Shown here: positions 13,584 to 26,159 of the stretch, in pieces
Position numbering within the stretch: the stretch's first letter is position 1
Layout: the number at the start of each line of letters is the position of its first letter
Assembly (NCBI GenBank): GCA_013399695.1
Contig: VXAU01001099.1
Span: 1,054,001 to 1,118,000 of the forward strand
Length of the DNA: 64,000 nt
From: Formicarius rufipectus
Lineage: Eukaryota; Chordata; Aves; Passeriformes; Formicariidae
Reading direction: 5' to 3'
Program-made: the position numbers and the translations under genes
Notes under the pieces: model-generated
Seen by the model: only the letters and a program-made list of their open reading frames with translations
What the model was told of the DNA's origin: nothing
Database searches by the model: none

Positions 13584-16414
13584 GAACCTCAGGAGCTGGT
13601 TGACAGAAGAATATTGTGCTGGAAAAATCAGATCTGACAGAGTCAAAAACTGAGATGTTTGTTTATCTCATGGTGTCTCAGAGTGTTTGTCCATGTTCCC
13701 AGACTGTCCATTTTCCTGTATGAGTTGTGAAGCTCCCTGTACTTTTAGATTCCAGTGACTTGTAGATGGCCTTAGCCGCTGCTTATTTTTGAAGGGTTCT
13801 TGATAACTCAGTTGTGAGCTTGATGGGTACAATACTTTTTTAACAGTTTGGAAATCCAGACCAACTCTGCAAGAGCTGATTAGCTCTGCAGACAGATAAG
13901 TCTCCTTGACACCTGGGTTGCAACAATTTTCAGATTATTGACTTTCATAGCTGACTGTTCATGAGCTTTCTGCAAAATTAGGCAACTAGGCAGGACAGAG
14001 AATAACCTCCCAAAGTGATTTTTAAAAGCCCCTGGAATTGGAGAGGTCTGAAATTCATTTCATTCTTTAGTATGGAACTTGTTGCTATACCTTCATAAAA
14101 TGTCAATATTAGCATATGCTGAGGAAGTGCACTAAACATCAAGCTGTTACCTGGACCATTGTGCTTTCGAGAATGGAATGCGCTAACAATTCACAGTTTA
14201 GGACTGCTAGTCCTGACAATTTGAAGAGTGTCCTACAACTAAGGACAGACCTACAACAGGGGAAGAATTTGAAGTATCTTAATTGGGTTAAGCAATTCTC
14301 CCCTCATTTTGGTGGTATTTGTGACTACAGACTTTGAATTCTGAATTACTTTCTTTTCGTCTGATCACAAAGAAGCCTAAAAAAGTGATCTGGAATCAGT
14401 ATTTCCACCAGTCCTAAGTATGAAGAGAGGATTTTTTTCCTAATTCACTGCTAAATACAGACTTCCATAATTTCCTGTACCAATTCCTATGTTAGTACTT
14501 TAGCAGCAAAACAGAATTTAAAGGATTGTTATTAAGCTGAGAAGACAAAATCCCACTAAACTTTAGAATTACTTTGGCTGCATTTTGACAATCTGTTCTA
14601 TTCTGGAATCCTCTGCAACTAATGGTTCCTAGAGGCAAAATTTAAGAGTAGATGACCACTGACGTTGATCAGTCATGACCAACACAGCACTTGATTGGTT
14701 TGGACTGGAAAGAAGTTGCAGCTACTAAACTACTAAGCTTTTAAAGTCCCCAGACTGTCTAAGACGAAGTATTTCAGTCACAAAGTGTTATTATCAACTT
14801 TCAGTTTCAGAAGGGAAGGTTTGTTCTGAAAATAATATTGAAGATTGCAAGATTGATGCACACATAAATATTTGCATTCTGACATGTAATTTGAGAAAAG
14901 ATCAAAAAGGTTTAGTTAGAACAGAACCGTTATTTTTATCACAGTGAAGAACTTAAAGGCAAAGATTTTAACTGTTGCTCAATGACTGATATATTTTAGC
15001 AGTTTTTATCTCTATGTTTCTTCCTTTCCTGTTTTTGTTCCATGTTTGATCTTACTCTCACTTCTACTGTTCAAAACTTTGTTTTCGCCACTGAGATTGT
15101 TAATACTTTTTTTTTTTTCAAATTCTCTTCCATCTGCCTTTCAAGACAGTTTTGCAGCTGTCATTTGCTTCATCAGGAGAAAGCAGGTGAACCTGAAGTT
15201 CACCCACATTCTAGTGCTTGGAAGATAGTTCATATCTCCACCAAATACTGACTGAGTGAACTTCGGAAGTAGATTAAGATGAACTCACTGAAAATAGTCC
15301 ATAATTTGTTTCACCAATTTTAGATATGTGACATTTAATTTTAAGATTTTAGCAGTGCAAATGCACCAGTATCACCAATTGAAGTCACTGGGAAATGTGT
15401 TCAGTAACTGCAGCAGTTACTATTGTAACACTTTTCTACTGTTTGTCTCTTGCTGATGTAATGAGCAGCTTCCACCTGTGAGCTGATACAAGCTCTATGC
15501 CCAAGTCAGAAACCAACATATGTCACTATCAAACTATTACATGCAATACAGCACAACTTGGTGCAAAAGTAGTTTACAGCTACTCTTTAGGAGTCTCAGC
15601 TCATGAAAGAGCAGGCAACTGCCAGCTTCTGAAGGTTCTCATCCTTTGCCACTGCCTTCCAAGTAAGACTGGGCTTGTTTGTTGTCTGTGACCTAATGGC
15701 AATGCAGAAGCTTTCCTACAAGTCTCTACCATCTCATGCCCTAAAGAGACAAATGTTGTAGTGAAATTAATTAGTACCTCAGAGAAATACAAACAGTAAG
15801 ATGAAATCCTGGACCTACTGCAACCAAAGTTTTGCTACTGATTTTAAGAGGATCAAGATTTCTCTCAAATTCTTTGTAACCTTTATCTTTACAGATTACG
15901 GATTCAGCCTGTCTGGCAGAACACAAAAGTACAAACGTATAGAGGTGAGAATGAATATAATGCTGCCCCTCAGACACACTTGGGCAGGAAGGCAAGTCCT
16001 GTGATGCTCATCTTGCTCTTAGAAATAACTTCCAGGTGTGCACCTGTTATGTTACTTCACGCACTCCATGATGGATTTATGCGTTTAAAAGCAACATATT
16101 ATTGGATTTGTAAATAATCCTGTTTTTTTAATTTCTTGTCTAGACAGTGGTTCCAAAAAGCCCATTCTATTTTCAGTCAACCAGAAATTCAGAGGAGCAT
16201 TTATCATAAAATATTGATGGCAATGACTTATATCCTGTTCTGGAGTATCAGTAGGGACAACTTCTAATTACCAGGCATATTTGGGGTTCATCTATTGCCC
16301 AACATTTTAGCTTTACATTTAACTTCTTCCCTCTCTGGTTTTACTTCATTGATCCTTGTCTTCCCATCTTCTAAGGCTTTATAATTCTATCCTTTATTTT
16401 TATGGTTACCTTGA

Positions 16415-16670
16415 AGGTGTTTATAGACTGTAGAAGGTATTTATTGACTTTGATCTTGTCTCCCCCTGAGGATGCTCTTCTCCCAGTCATATATTAGTTT
16501 AGGTCCCTGTGTGTTAGCTCACATATCTCATTTTCTTTTCTGGGCACCATTTTCATTCCCCTTCTTTGTATTTTCTCCTGACTGTTGTGTGTACTTCCAT
16601 GCTGTGAGAACCATCATATCTTGCAATATATAACAGAATTTCAGGTGTGTTTTCCTCCAGTGTTACATAT
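16415..16670 (-). mobile_element. Old, diverged CR1 LINE fragment
   Basis: Read on the plus strand, the stretch contains a GATCTTGTCTCCCCCTGAGG block, then CTCTTCTCCCAG, a middle part around CATGCTGTGAGAACC, and ATTTCAGGTGTGTTTTCCTCCAG. These follow the order of the antisense strand of avian CR1 (a GTCTCCCC block, a TTCTCCAG block, and a CAGGTGTGGCCTCACCAG-type block). The element is therefore on the minus strand. Divergence is high, so edges are approximate and this is likely an old copy. Confidence 0.6.
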
Positions 16671-17434
16671 AGAAAAAAAAAAAAATATCCCTACTGCCTA
16701 TACTGTAAAATTGTTTTCACTAGTTCATTGTTGGTTGAGAGTTTCATTTTGAAAAGCATAGTTTTTAACAGGGCCAGCACAATTCTGGAATCTATTTTAC
16801 TCAAATCAAAATAACATTTTGTGGGACTGAAACCTCTGCTTTTTTTCTATTTTTTTTGTGGCCAAGTAATTTTCTTTCTGTGCCTTGCTCTCACAGAATT
16901 CACAAGTAGTTTTCACCTGGATTCTTATGCTGCTGTATTTCAAAAGCAAGGAGAAATATAAAGAGTTTCCATTGGAACCCACACCTTTTAAATACTCATG
17001 TAGAGCACTGGCTCTTATGGTCACTAGTCCACTGCCTATAATATCAGTATTTATGGCAGCTTTTTTTTTTTTGTTTCAACTGAAACAAAGACAGGCTTGG
17101 GGACTGGGTAATATCTCCTGGGTGAAACAGGACTCCTGTGTTCTAGTGACAATTAAAACAGTACTTCTTTCACTGTCCTTATTTCTATTAGATCTTTGCC
17201 TGCCATGTTTGCACACTTCTCAGTTATTAAAAAAAACTGTCATTGCCCTTTTGCAAGGGCACTAACTATGAAGGCTTTCTTAACTACTTTCTTTCATAGA
17301 CTGTTCTTATCTAGACTGCTTTTGTACAGTTTCCTAGCTCAAAGTAGCACTACAGTCTGAAAATCTCACTATTCCTGCATAGAATTTTGTCCCTTGAGTA
17401 CTCCTGTAAGTTTCACGAGGCATAATCACTATTG
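16671..17434. other. Non-coding DNA, no gene recognised
   Basis: Contains A- and T-runs (near 16673-16685, 16841-16857 and 17060-17072). An open frame of 126 codons at 16885-17265 is Leu/Phe/Val-rich without recognisable domains and I do not regard it as a gene. Confidence 0.6.
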
Positions 17435-17745
17435 CAGAATCAGAGAATTACAGAATATGCTGTTTTGGAAGGGACCAACAAGGATCATCTTTCTCTGCAC
17501 AGGACCATCCCCGAGTCACACCACAATCCTGAGAGTATTGTCCAAATGCTCCTTGAGCTCTGTCAGCCTCAGTGTTGTGACCACTGGGCTGGGGAGCCTG
17601 TTCCAGTGCCCAACCACCCCATAAGTGAAGAACCTTTTTCTAATATTCAGCCTAAAGTTCCCCTGACACAACTTCAGGCCATTTCCTCAGATCATGTCAC
17701 TGGTCAACACAGAGAATAGATCAGTGTCTGCCCCCCCTTTTTGCC
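17435..17745 (-). mobile_element. CR1 LINE fragment including 3' end
   Basis: The plus strand shows the antisense of a CR1 3' end: CAGAATCAGAGAATTACAGA, then TTGGAAGGGACC and GGATCATC, later GGGGAGCCTGTTCCAGTGCC, AACCACCCC, GTGAAGAACCTTTTTCTAATA and GGCCATTTCCTC. These blocks appear in the usual order, so the element is on the minus strand with its 3' end at 17435. It covers about 300 bases and is 5'-truncated as is normal for CR1. Open frames across it are remnants or antisense, not host genes. Confidence 0.92.
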
Positions 17746-18670
17746 CTCATAAGTGAAAAAAAAAGCTGAATTAATATTGCACATTATTTTCAATTTCTGA
17801 TTTCAACTGCTGATCTTGCAAATTTTGTCATACTTTTCAAATTCATTTTAATTTTGCTGGAGATACTAGAAATTTTTTATAAATTATTTTCTCAAGAACA
17901 AAGTAATAATAGGGCCCTGACAAGTTTTGTGTACAAAATGATTACATGGGGAAGAATGACATTTAGATTTCAATTCTTTATGTAAATAATCCAAGTATGC
18001 AATTAGACAAAGCCTCGTTAACTAGGGTTAAAACACATGCAATCAAATGATTCACTTATTAGGTGGAATTGAGTATGTCATGTTTCTCACAAGCATAATT
18101 AGGTTGCAAAATAAATCTATATGTAAATAAGTTAAGTTCTTGTATTTGAGGATAAACAAAGGCAGAGATCATCTTAATCACCAAGTTTATCATTTATAGA
18201 AAGTACTTTTATAAAGAGGTTTCAAAAGAGTTAATTTTCAGGCAGAACCTAACATGATATTCTTTTTTTGTTTGCTACCCTGACTCTTCTTGTGCCATGT
18301 TTAGAATTACACAGTGAAGATGCTTATGAATCAGTGTTGATATAATACAGAACTCATCCTCCTTGTTTTTCTACCACTATCAGTTTACGTTAGTAAATGC
18401 TGATGTTCACTGGAAAACCTAAACCAAATAATTTTTTCAGCACATGTTAATACAGAAATTATTTTGTTCTGGACTCACAGGAGCCAGTCAGAAACTGAAA
18501 GTGAAGAGATTGAGGAAAGAAGGTGTTTTCAGCTTGCACCACAAGCCACTTAAAATAGCAGTCAAACCTTTTAGGTATTTTCTATCTTGAAATCTGCAGC
18601 CAGGAGACATCTCACGAAGATTCAAAACTCTGCAAGGCTGGTGGTTCCAGGTTTCATTTGGGTTTGTGGC
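17746..18670. other. Non-coding DNA, no gene recognised
   Basis: AT-rich sequence with no repeat copy or exon that I can support. Confidence 0.6.
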
Positions 18671-18777
18671 TGTTTGGTTTTGTTGTGGGTTTTTTTGTTT
18701 GTTTGGTTTGGGTTTTGTTTTTGTTTGGGGTTTTTTTGTGTGTTTTTGTTTGGGTTTTTTTGTTTGTTTGTTTTTTT
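18671..18777 (+). repeat. G/T-only low-complexity tract, 107 bases
   Basis: Every base from 18671 to 18777 on the plus strand is G or T. The units are degenerate TTTG, TTTTG and TTTGGG variants, including runs of three or four G. It is not telomeric TTAGGG sequence. Open frames through it give Phe/Val/Leu/Gly/Trp/Cys-rich peptides on one strand and Lys/Asn/Thr/Pro/Gln-rich ones on the other, which are artefacts of composition. Confidence 0.9.
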
Positions 18778-19192
18778 AATTTTATTTTTATTACTGCTTT
18801 TTGTCTTTTGATTACAAAGGAAAATTAAACTGAACATTACATTGGCCATACTTTCAGTACTAATCCACTTCATATCAATGTTTTGCAGTTGTCTCCCTCA
18901 CTGACAATGAAAAACACCCACAACACCCACTCGGGCAGCTTCTGGAAACATTTCAAGTGCTTATCAAGAGCTGGATAGGAGTTTTTATGAGATTAAGCCT
19001 CCCACTGCTGTTTTGTACTCCACCTCTTCTACAGAAGGACTGAAGTTCACTCCTGGCGTATTTTTAATCAAATTTGTGACCTTTATTTTCAGGTGGTTGA
19101 TTTTTGTGAATATTCTCTCTTTTTGTTTTTGTCCTTTTATGGTAATAACAAATAATTTAAAATACTAGCTAGAAAAGCAAAGCTACTCATTT

Positions 19193-19252
19193 ATATCATC
19201 ATAATAACAATTATATCATCTTTAATATCATCTACTGGTCATTAATATCATC
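19193..19252 (+). repeat. Four spaced copies of ATATCATC
   Basis: ATATCATC occurs at 19193, 19213, 19225 and 19245, that is with spacings of 20, 12 and 20 bases. The intervening bases (ATAATAACAATT, TTTA, TACTGGTCATTA) differ, so this is a degraded or patchy local repeat. No function is evident. Confidence 0.5.
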
Positions 19253-22200
19253 TTCTGTTCAGTAGTGGATCAGTAAGGTTTGTGTCAGAACTGGCAAGGC
19301 CGAAAAAAATAACTCCAAAATAAAAGTACCAAACGTAACATGGAACAAGCTGCCCAGGGAACCCTATGAACATTTTTGAGAAATGTTATGCAGGAAAAAA
19401 AGGCGTGGGGCTGGTCCCGTGTCAGACCAGGAGTGAGGCACCTGCCTGCACCGCACTCAGTGTCACTGGGAAGAGCCATGCCCAGGACAGGTCTCCATCT
19501 CAGGTGTCCCTACATGCACTCCAGCCAGTTCCCTGGCACTGGACACTGTTCCAGCCTTCAGAGGACACTTCCCAAATCCTGTGCTGTGCTGTTTGTGGGG
19601 TTTTCCTTTGAAAATCCAAAATGTGGAATTTGTAATGAATGGGTATTCAGTCTACGCTTATCTTCTGCATGTTGTGCAGGGATGAGGCCTGAAGTTTGTG
19701 GTAAGACTTCAGGTTATGATGATGTTAAACTTGTTAATTAACATGCAGAGATAAGGCTTGGAGTTTGTAATGCTTATATGTTTAATCTCATGTCATCTTC
19801 ATGGTTTGCTGTCAGTGTCTTGGTGTGTGTTTTGTAGGGGTGAAAGATGAGTTTTGTAATACACACATATTTGTGAATTCTGGTAAGACGTTGCAAAAAG
19901 TGAAAATACATATTCTGTCAGTGAGATATCTTTAGCAAATTGACATTCTGCCTATTCAGGTACCCTGTGATTTGCCATTCAGCTACTGAATATGAATATA
20001 ATGTCAGATGATTCCTACTTAGCTTCCTTGGCTGGAAGCTCTGCTCCTTTGAGGTACATGTTACTTTTTGCAAGCTTGTTGGATGTGGGTAGAAAACTCC
20101 CATAAGAATTAAAAATACAACACCTGGGAGATAAGTAAACATACAATCATTTGGCATAAGCTTGAAACCCAGCAGACACCAGCACTGTAGCCTGGAGCAA
20201 GGCTAAGGAGGTCTAGAAACACTAATTATTGTAGTCATGCAATTGAAATAATGGGGACTTGACAGTATCACCAATAAACAGCTAGTAAATTAATGAGCAG
20301 GATGTGTGCCTTCCATCAAGAACTGCCAAATGTCTGTACAAGACACTACAGATGACAGTGGCATTATGTGCAGACCAAAATTACTATTTAAAGATTTGTG
20401 GCATGAACTGAGCACATGGTGCAGCTAATGACTGGAGCTTGTTCCTACTGTGTACGGATAAAGTAATTAATCACTTTAAAATTACACAATGGGTGGTTAT
20501 AATGAATACAAAAATAAATTATATAGAGTATGAGGAAAGGAAAACATAACTTGAATCCTTTGGATTCAGGATGTCAGACTGTGGGATTGCTTTTGGATCA
20601 CTTACAGATTGTTTTTTTGTCACTGTACAACAATGTGCTTGGTGTCCATACAATAAATCCAGTTTTGAGCTGCCTCTCATTTCACTGATTGTGGGTGAAA
20701 GAAACAGCTTTATGGAAGAGAGAGGATTATAGAAAGAGTTTGAAGCAGTGTCAAGGTCCTTTGATAATCTTCAGCTCCAATAGTTAACCAGAATTCACTA
20801 GGGTGTGTATGGTTGTTAATGGCAGAAGCAGAAGTAACTTAGATGAACAATTTTAATTATCATTAACATTCATTCAGGATATTGACATAACTTCCTGAAG
20901 AAAGCCTTCATATACTCACTGGCATCCATGGAGGCTTTTTAGATGCTTTAGTAGGGAAAGTAAATGTATCAGTGCTGTCTTTACTAGTCTAATGGCAGGG
21001 AACCTGGTGTCAGTGAATTTCAACCCCATACCTGACTCATCTTCCCTTTCACAGCATTGGAACTATCATCAGGACACAAAGCTGTGTATTACGTGATCTG
21101 TCAGCAGTCAGATGCTTCAGAAGAAAGTTTCAGACAACTCCTCTTTTAGGAAAATATTATATAATTTTCCCCCAGTCCTTCTACTGAACCCTAATGATAG
21201 GAAGAGACTGAGGCTTGGGAGACCAGAGAACTACCTGTTATGGCTATATGATCATCTTTATCCAAACATTTTGATACAGCTTTGGTGAGCCTATGCTCTC
21301 TTTGTTGGGCTGCAGTGCTGCCTCCTCCATTCTGAAATGTGCCTGGCTACATTTTTAAGAGGTATCTGTGCTACAAAAATATATTGCCTTGTATTTCCTT
21401 TGGGGAGGAGTTGATCTCTTGCTGTAGGGTGGAGTGAACATCCCTTCTCATGCTGGCAAATCCTACTGGGTGTTCTACCACAGAATCTGAGAGAATATTT
21501 GATGAATTGAAGCTTCAAAGAGTTGATCTAATCTGTGGCCAGTTGACTGGCACTGTCTGTGGATGTACATTGGGAAGATGATTTAAGGAGTGTAGGCTTT
21601 CAGTGTAGGTCCTTTGTTGTTGAAATACAAATGGTAAAAATAAAAGAGAAAAGGACTAGGTTTTTCCCAGATAAGTAGGAGTTTAGCATTGGAGTTTCCA
21701 TTACCAATAATGGGCTTTGGTGGTTTCAAGAGGCATTGGATCAACTCCTATGAATACTTTCCTTATGATCCTTTGGAGTCATAATTTCTAGTCATATTCC
21801 CATGCAAAGGAACTGTTCGAGTTCTTAATTTTATCTGACACACATTTGTAAATGGTTATCTGGAAAACTGGCTTCAAACCTGATGAAAACCTTGCATAGC
21901 GTATTCTAACGTTCTCAATACTTCTCTAAATGCATTAAAGAGCAAATATTTCTTTGTGAAACATTAGTGCCATTAGCAGCAGCTTCCACTTTCCAGGAAT
22001 TTAATAGTCCTCAAATGCATAGGCTTCCAGAGATGTCAAAACATGAGCAAAGAGAAAAGGACACTATATCTATTCAATTACAGACTTGGGATACCACAGG
22101 AAATGCAAGTTTGTCCCTTGGACTGAACAAGAAGGTTGATGGGTTTAGTAAACCAAACACTGTTCATGTGAATCATTTGTATGCTCTGTGCTTTTACAGA

Positions 22201-24078
22201 ACATTACCCATGTAATCACTGCAGAGTTTATTAGGATAGAAGACAGTAACATGCATGGTATCTTCATTTGTTTATGGTTTTGTTTTATTAGGCATTCTCT
22301 TATAAACTAACCAAATCTGCCAAAGCACAACCCAGCAAGCCTAGGTATTTTTTCAATAAAGTTTTTATATGTAAATTCTAAAACTCGTAGTGTAAGGATT
22401 GTGTCTTGCTTTCACTGCATGCTCTATCTAGCAAAACAGGGTCTTCCTACTAGTACAGATCTCAAGGTGCTGCAAGAACAATAAAGAAATGTTAAGCAAG
22501 CCAAGCCCCCTCCCTCTGCTGGTGCATAGATGTCCCCTGCTGTGTGTTCATAGCAAAATCAATCACCATGCTAAGCAGCACCAACAAAAAACACTTTATA
22601 AATGTCTTAGCAAATAATGTGGGCTCTAGAATTCCAAAACATTTGAAAGAAAACAACTTTCTACATGAATTATGCAATATTCTCATTTAGAAAAAAAAAA
22701 TTATACAGTCTAAAAAATAGAATGACCCCTCATGCAAGAAATTAGTCATTTCCAGAACATAGTCAGCTCAAGAAAACTGGAGCAGAAATGGTCAATGCAA
22801 AATAAGAACAAGCTCTTGACCTTCCCTGGCCCTTTATGAATTTTCATGAAATGATGTAATTCATTATTTCCACTGATGTCTGCAAAGCAGTGGATCAGTT
22901 TACTTTGTATTCATTTATTCAGTTCTGAGTAATCTGTGTTTAATAGACCGCTGGAGCATGTAAGAATGAACAATTAAACCTGGCTGTTATAGAAGACAAC
23001 TTGCCATTATTGCCAACATTACTTATATGTGCTTTATTTTTTTAATAAAGAAGGAGTTTTGGAAATTTGGTATATAATGTCATATTAAAAAATATAAACG
23101 TTTTATTTAGAATGGAAGTACATTTCACACACTTGGTATCATAGTACTGTACATCAAGCTGTCAAGTGATGATGCAGGCTGTAGTTTTTTGTCAAGTCTG
23201 TTGTTCTGCAAGGATAAGCAGACTGTGAAGAATGAACCAAGCTCTAGGAAAGGACTGGGAGAGATCAGCTATCCCACGAGCAAGGTGCAAAGTTTTGGAA
23301 AAGTATTTTCTAGAGTGCAAGAAATTGAGTGGGTTTGGTTACTTCTTAAAGGCAGAAGATGGCAGCCTGCTTCAGGGACAATACGTTTGATAAAGCTCTC
23401 TGCCTAGCAGTAAAGAAAACTACGCAGAAGCATTTTAAATTAAATGGGCAGAATGCATAGAGGGAATCCCAGGGAGTGAAGAAGCCATGGAAGTGAGAAT
23501 TATGAGAATTATGACAGAGTAGGATAGCGTCTGATCTTTGGTGCCTCCTCCTAGATGAAATTGTAAGGGTTCCACTGTGGCCCACAGTGGGTTATAACCT
23601 CCCAGAATAGTTTTCTAGTTCAAACAGTGGAGATTGTGCCTTTGGGTCAGAAATAGCTTGAAACCTTAAAATTTCAGCAGTGTAATTACAACCTTGGATT
23701 GCAGTGCTTGAATATACTCATTAATATTATACAACTCCTGTGACAATTTGGCTTTCTCATGAGAGAAACACAGAGATCTCCATTAATTACATTAGGAGGA
23801 ACTGAATTTGAATCAAGATATGACCCTGTAAAAGGGCTTGGATGGTCCTGATTTTAGCACAACCTGGACATGCATGAAAGAGGTGTTGGGTGTGTGTTTT
23901 TATTACTGTCTGGCACAACCCATCCTCCATGCCTTCTTCACTTTGACAGTTACCTGTGTTATTTGTGCCAATCTGGACCACCCTCACAACAACCACATTA
24001 GGAGGCTCAGCTGGTCTGGATAGCTTTTCTGGTTTTTATTGGTCACATGAATGAGGGTGAATGTGTAGAGGCAAACCG

Positions 24079-24107
24079 GAAGACTGATCAGCAGAAGATC
24101 AGTCTTC
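24079..24107. repeat. Perfect 11-bp inverted repeat with 7-base loop
   Basis: GAAGACTGATC (24079-24089) is followed by AGCAGAA and then GATCAGTCTTC (24097-24107), the exact reverse complement. The stem could form a hairpin in single-stranded DNA or RNA. No U-run follows and there is no gene context, so it is not called a terminator. Confidence 0.7.
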
Positions 24108-25342
24108 AGCTGGTATGTCCAGTAATCACCAACCACTCACTGTCATTTCCATGCCATGTAGATTATCAGGATCTAGCGACGTTTCATTGCAAAGCAGGCT
24201 GGGGAGGTGGGAGAGGAGTAAAGAACAGTGAGAATAAAAGACCTGAATCTCAAAGGCATGAAATGCAGAGCTGTATGCCAATATTTTCTTCCCCTGGGGT
24301 ACTCAGAAGAAAAGGGAAGAAATTTTGTGTTAATAAGAAGGTGGATAGAGAAAGTCCAAAGAGAGCCCTGTGATCCTATGTCATCAGCTATGCCTAAATT
24401 TGCTTGCCTGTGTTTGCAATGCAGCCTTTTGAATCAGCAGCAGGAGTGGTGTCTGGTGTTTACGTGTTTTTGCTTGTAGCCAGTTATGAATTTTTAAGAC
24501 TGCAGAATGAAATTCATTTTGCAATAATGAAGATTTTATCTGAGGTAACAAGGAACACCAACATAACGATTCAATTCAGAGAGCTGACAGAAAAAGCAAG
24601 CCTGCAAATAACAGAACAGTTAAATATGAGTAGGCCAAATCTGTGAACTCTGAGACACAAAATTATGAGGAAAGAATTAAAAAAAGTGAAAAGTGCTTAT
24701 CAGAACAGTTGTGCAGCATCTCACGCTGTTGTGTATACAAAACCATAACTCTCCTTCTTTGCCATTTCCTCCAGGAAAGCTACAAAAACACAGTGCTTGG
24801 AGAACTTAAAGGTGCATCCTATATGTTTGTGCAAACTGGATCAAATCTTGTAGAGGATTAAAGCAGTGAGCTAGACGAGTCAGCAGCCATTCTGCAATGA
24901 CTCCACCTGCCATTTCTGTCTATGTATGTCATTTGTTGGTTCTTGAAATGTCTTCCACTTATTAGAATTCTTAAGGACACAGTGTCTTGTCTCAGTGGAA
25001 CATACTGCTTGTTGAATGATATTAGTGTACCAATTAGTACATGTTATGCTTTACAACTTAACAGTCAAACTAATGTTTCTTGCCTAAACTAGTTATTCCC
25101 TCCATCCCAAAATGCACACTTGAGTCCCTGGCAGCCTATCGACCATGGTGATGGCAGGAGCTGTAAGCACATTGCTCTCAAGGTAAACAGCAACTCATTG
25201 TCTCTTTCGTTGTCCAGCAAAGGCAAATTTACAATCAGCAGACAACACGCTGCCAACTAAAAGCACAAGAGATGCATATAGGATGTGTCTAGCAGATTAG
25301 CACAGTTGTTTAGCACAGGTGTTTTGTTAATTGTGGTATGTC

Positions 25343-25405
25343 CAGAACTGCACGCTGTGTTCAAAATGACCCTTAAACAGGCACCTCACACCAGTGAGAT
25401 GAGAA
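25343..25405 (-). mobile_element. Possible CR1 fragment
   Basis: GTCCAGAACTGCACGCTGTGTTCAAAATGACC followed within 30 bases by CTCACACCAGTGAGATGAG resembles the antisense CR1 section that reads CAGAACTG..ACAC.GT.TTC and CTCACCAGTG. The match is short and imperfect. It could be chance. Confidence 0.3.
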
Positions 25406-25559
25406 GATGTGGTGCAGTGAGCTGTGAAATGAAGCAAGAAGGAAAGATAACAGTGGTCCAATACCTATTCACCTATATTCTTTGTCAGTGTTGTCAGGGC
25501 AGCCTTTTTTATTATCTTCGATTAAGTTTTAAACTTCTTTATGTTGGTTTTTGGTTTTC

Positions 25560-25780
25560 GTTTTGTTGGGGGTTTGGTTTTTTGGGTTTTTTTTTGTTTG
25601 TTTGTTTTTGTTTGTTTGTGGTTTTTTTGTTTGTTTTTTTTTTGTTTTGGTTTTTTTATGTGTGTGGTTTTTGTGTTTTTGAGGTTTTTTTGTTTGGTTG
25701 GTTTTTTTGTTGTTTAGTTTTGGTGGTTTTTTGTGGGTTTTTTTGTTGTTGTTGTTTGTTTTTTTTTAATTAGTATTTTG
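25560..25780 (+). repeat. C-free G/T-rich tract, about 220 bases
   Basis: From 25560 to 25780 the plus strand has no C at all and only a handful of A residues (for example at 25658, 25682 and 25716 and near the end). The sequence is a degenerate mix of TTTG, TTTTG, GGTTT and GTT units, ending with GTTGTTGTTGTT. Composition matches the tract at 18671-18777. A long open frame that runs into it (25285-25773) is an artefact because this composition has few stop codons. Confidence 0.9.
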
Positions 25781-26159
25781 CCAAAGGAGTTAGGTTAGTT
25801 TTAGGGAAGCTTGTAAAATAATTTTGAATCAAACTGTAGGAGCCCAAGAAATAGAAGTTTTGTGGGTTAGAGATGAGAAGTTCTTTGTTAATTTCTTCGT
25901 TTTGTTTTTTGTTTGTTTTTCAAAAAGTAAACAATGCTACATTTGAAGCTAATATTTCTCCATACACACGTGTCAAATCTAAAGCACTTAGATTCTGGGT
26001 AAAGGTGACTTTGGACTTTCACAATATTTAGATGATAAGATTCCAGGAACACACTGTAGCAGAGAGGATGCTGAGACAGTTACTAGCAGGGTCTGTGGCT
26101 GATGGCACACATTGACTGGAGGGGTGAGAGTTACATTTAAGGAAGAATTAAAGCAGAAG
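25781..26159. other. Non-coding DNA, no gene recognised
   Basis: Contains a short TTTTGTTTTTTGTTTG stretch near 25900-25920 similar in composition to the preceding tract. Nothing else is recognised. Confidence 0.6.

Larger units (their letters stand above)
10435..16414. other. Non-coding DNA with minor repeats, no gene recognised
   Basis: No exon, RNA gene or well-preserved transposable element was recognised. An imperfect 26-base tandem repeat and a double octamer in this interval are listed separately. A GAAGTCACTGGGAA motif at 15381-15394 resembles the old repeat core discussed under 38961-39024. Confidence 0.6.
18778..25342. other. Non-coding DNA with small repeats, no gene recognised
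   Basis: I find no recognisable exon, RNA gene or well-preserved transposable element. TGGAACAAGCTGCCCAGGGAA near 19340-19360 resembles a phrase found in CR1, but the flanks do not continue the match. Short local repeats and a hairpin are listed separately. An A-run lies near 22691-22700. Confidence 0.55.

Noticed and set aside
18671..18777. Interstitial telomere repeat
   Set aside because: Units are irregular TTTG and GGG variants without TTAGGG periodicity.
24404..24646. Plus-strand frame with a helix-like, charged second half
   Set aside because: No recognised family and no clear exon edges; overlapping frames in the same region look equally good.
25285..25773. Open frame of 162 codons ending in a Phe/Val/Cys/Gly-rich run
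   Set aside because: The second half is the C-free G/T tract, whose composition contains few stop codons; the peptide is a composition artefact.
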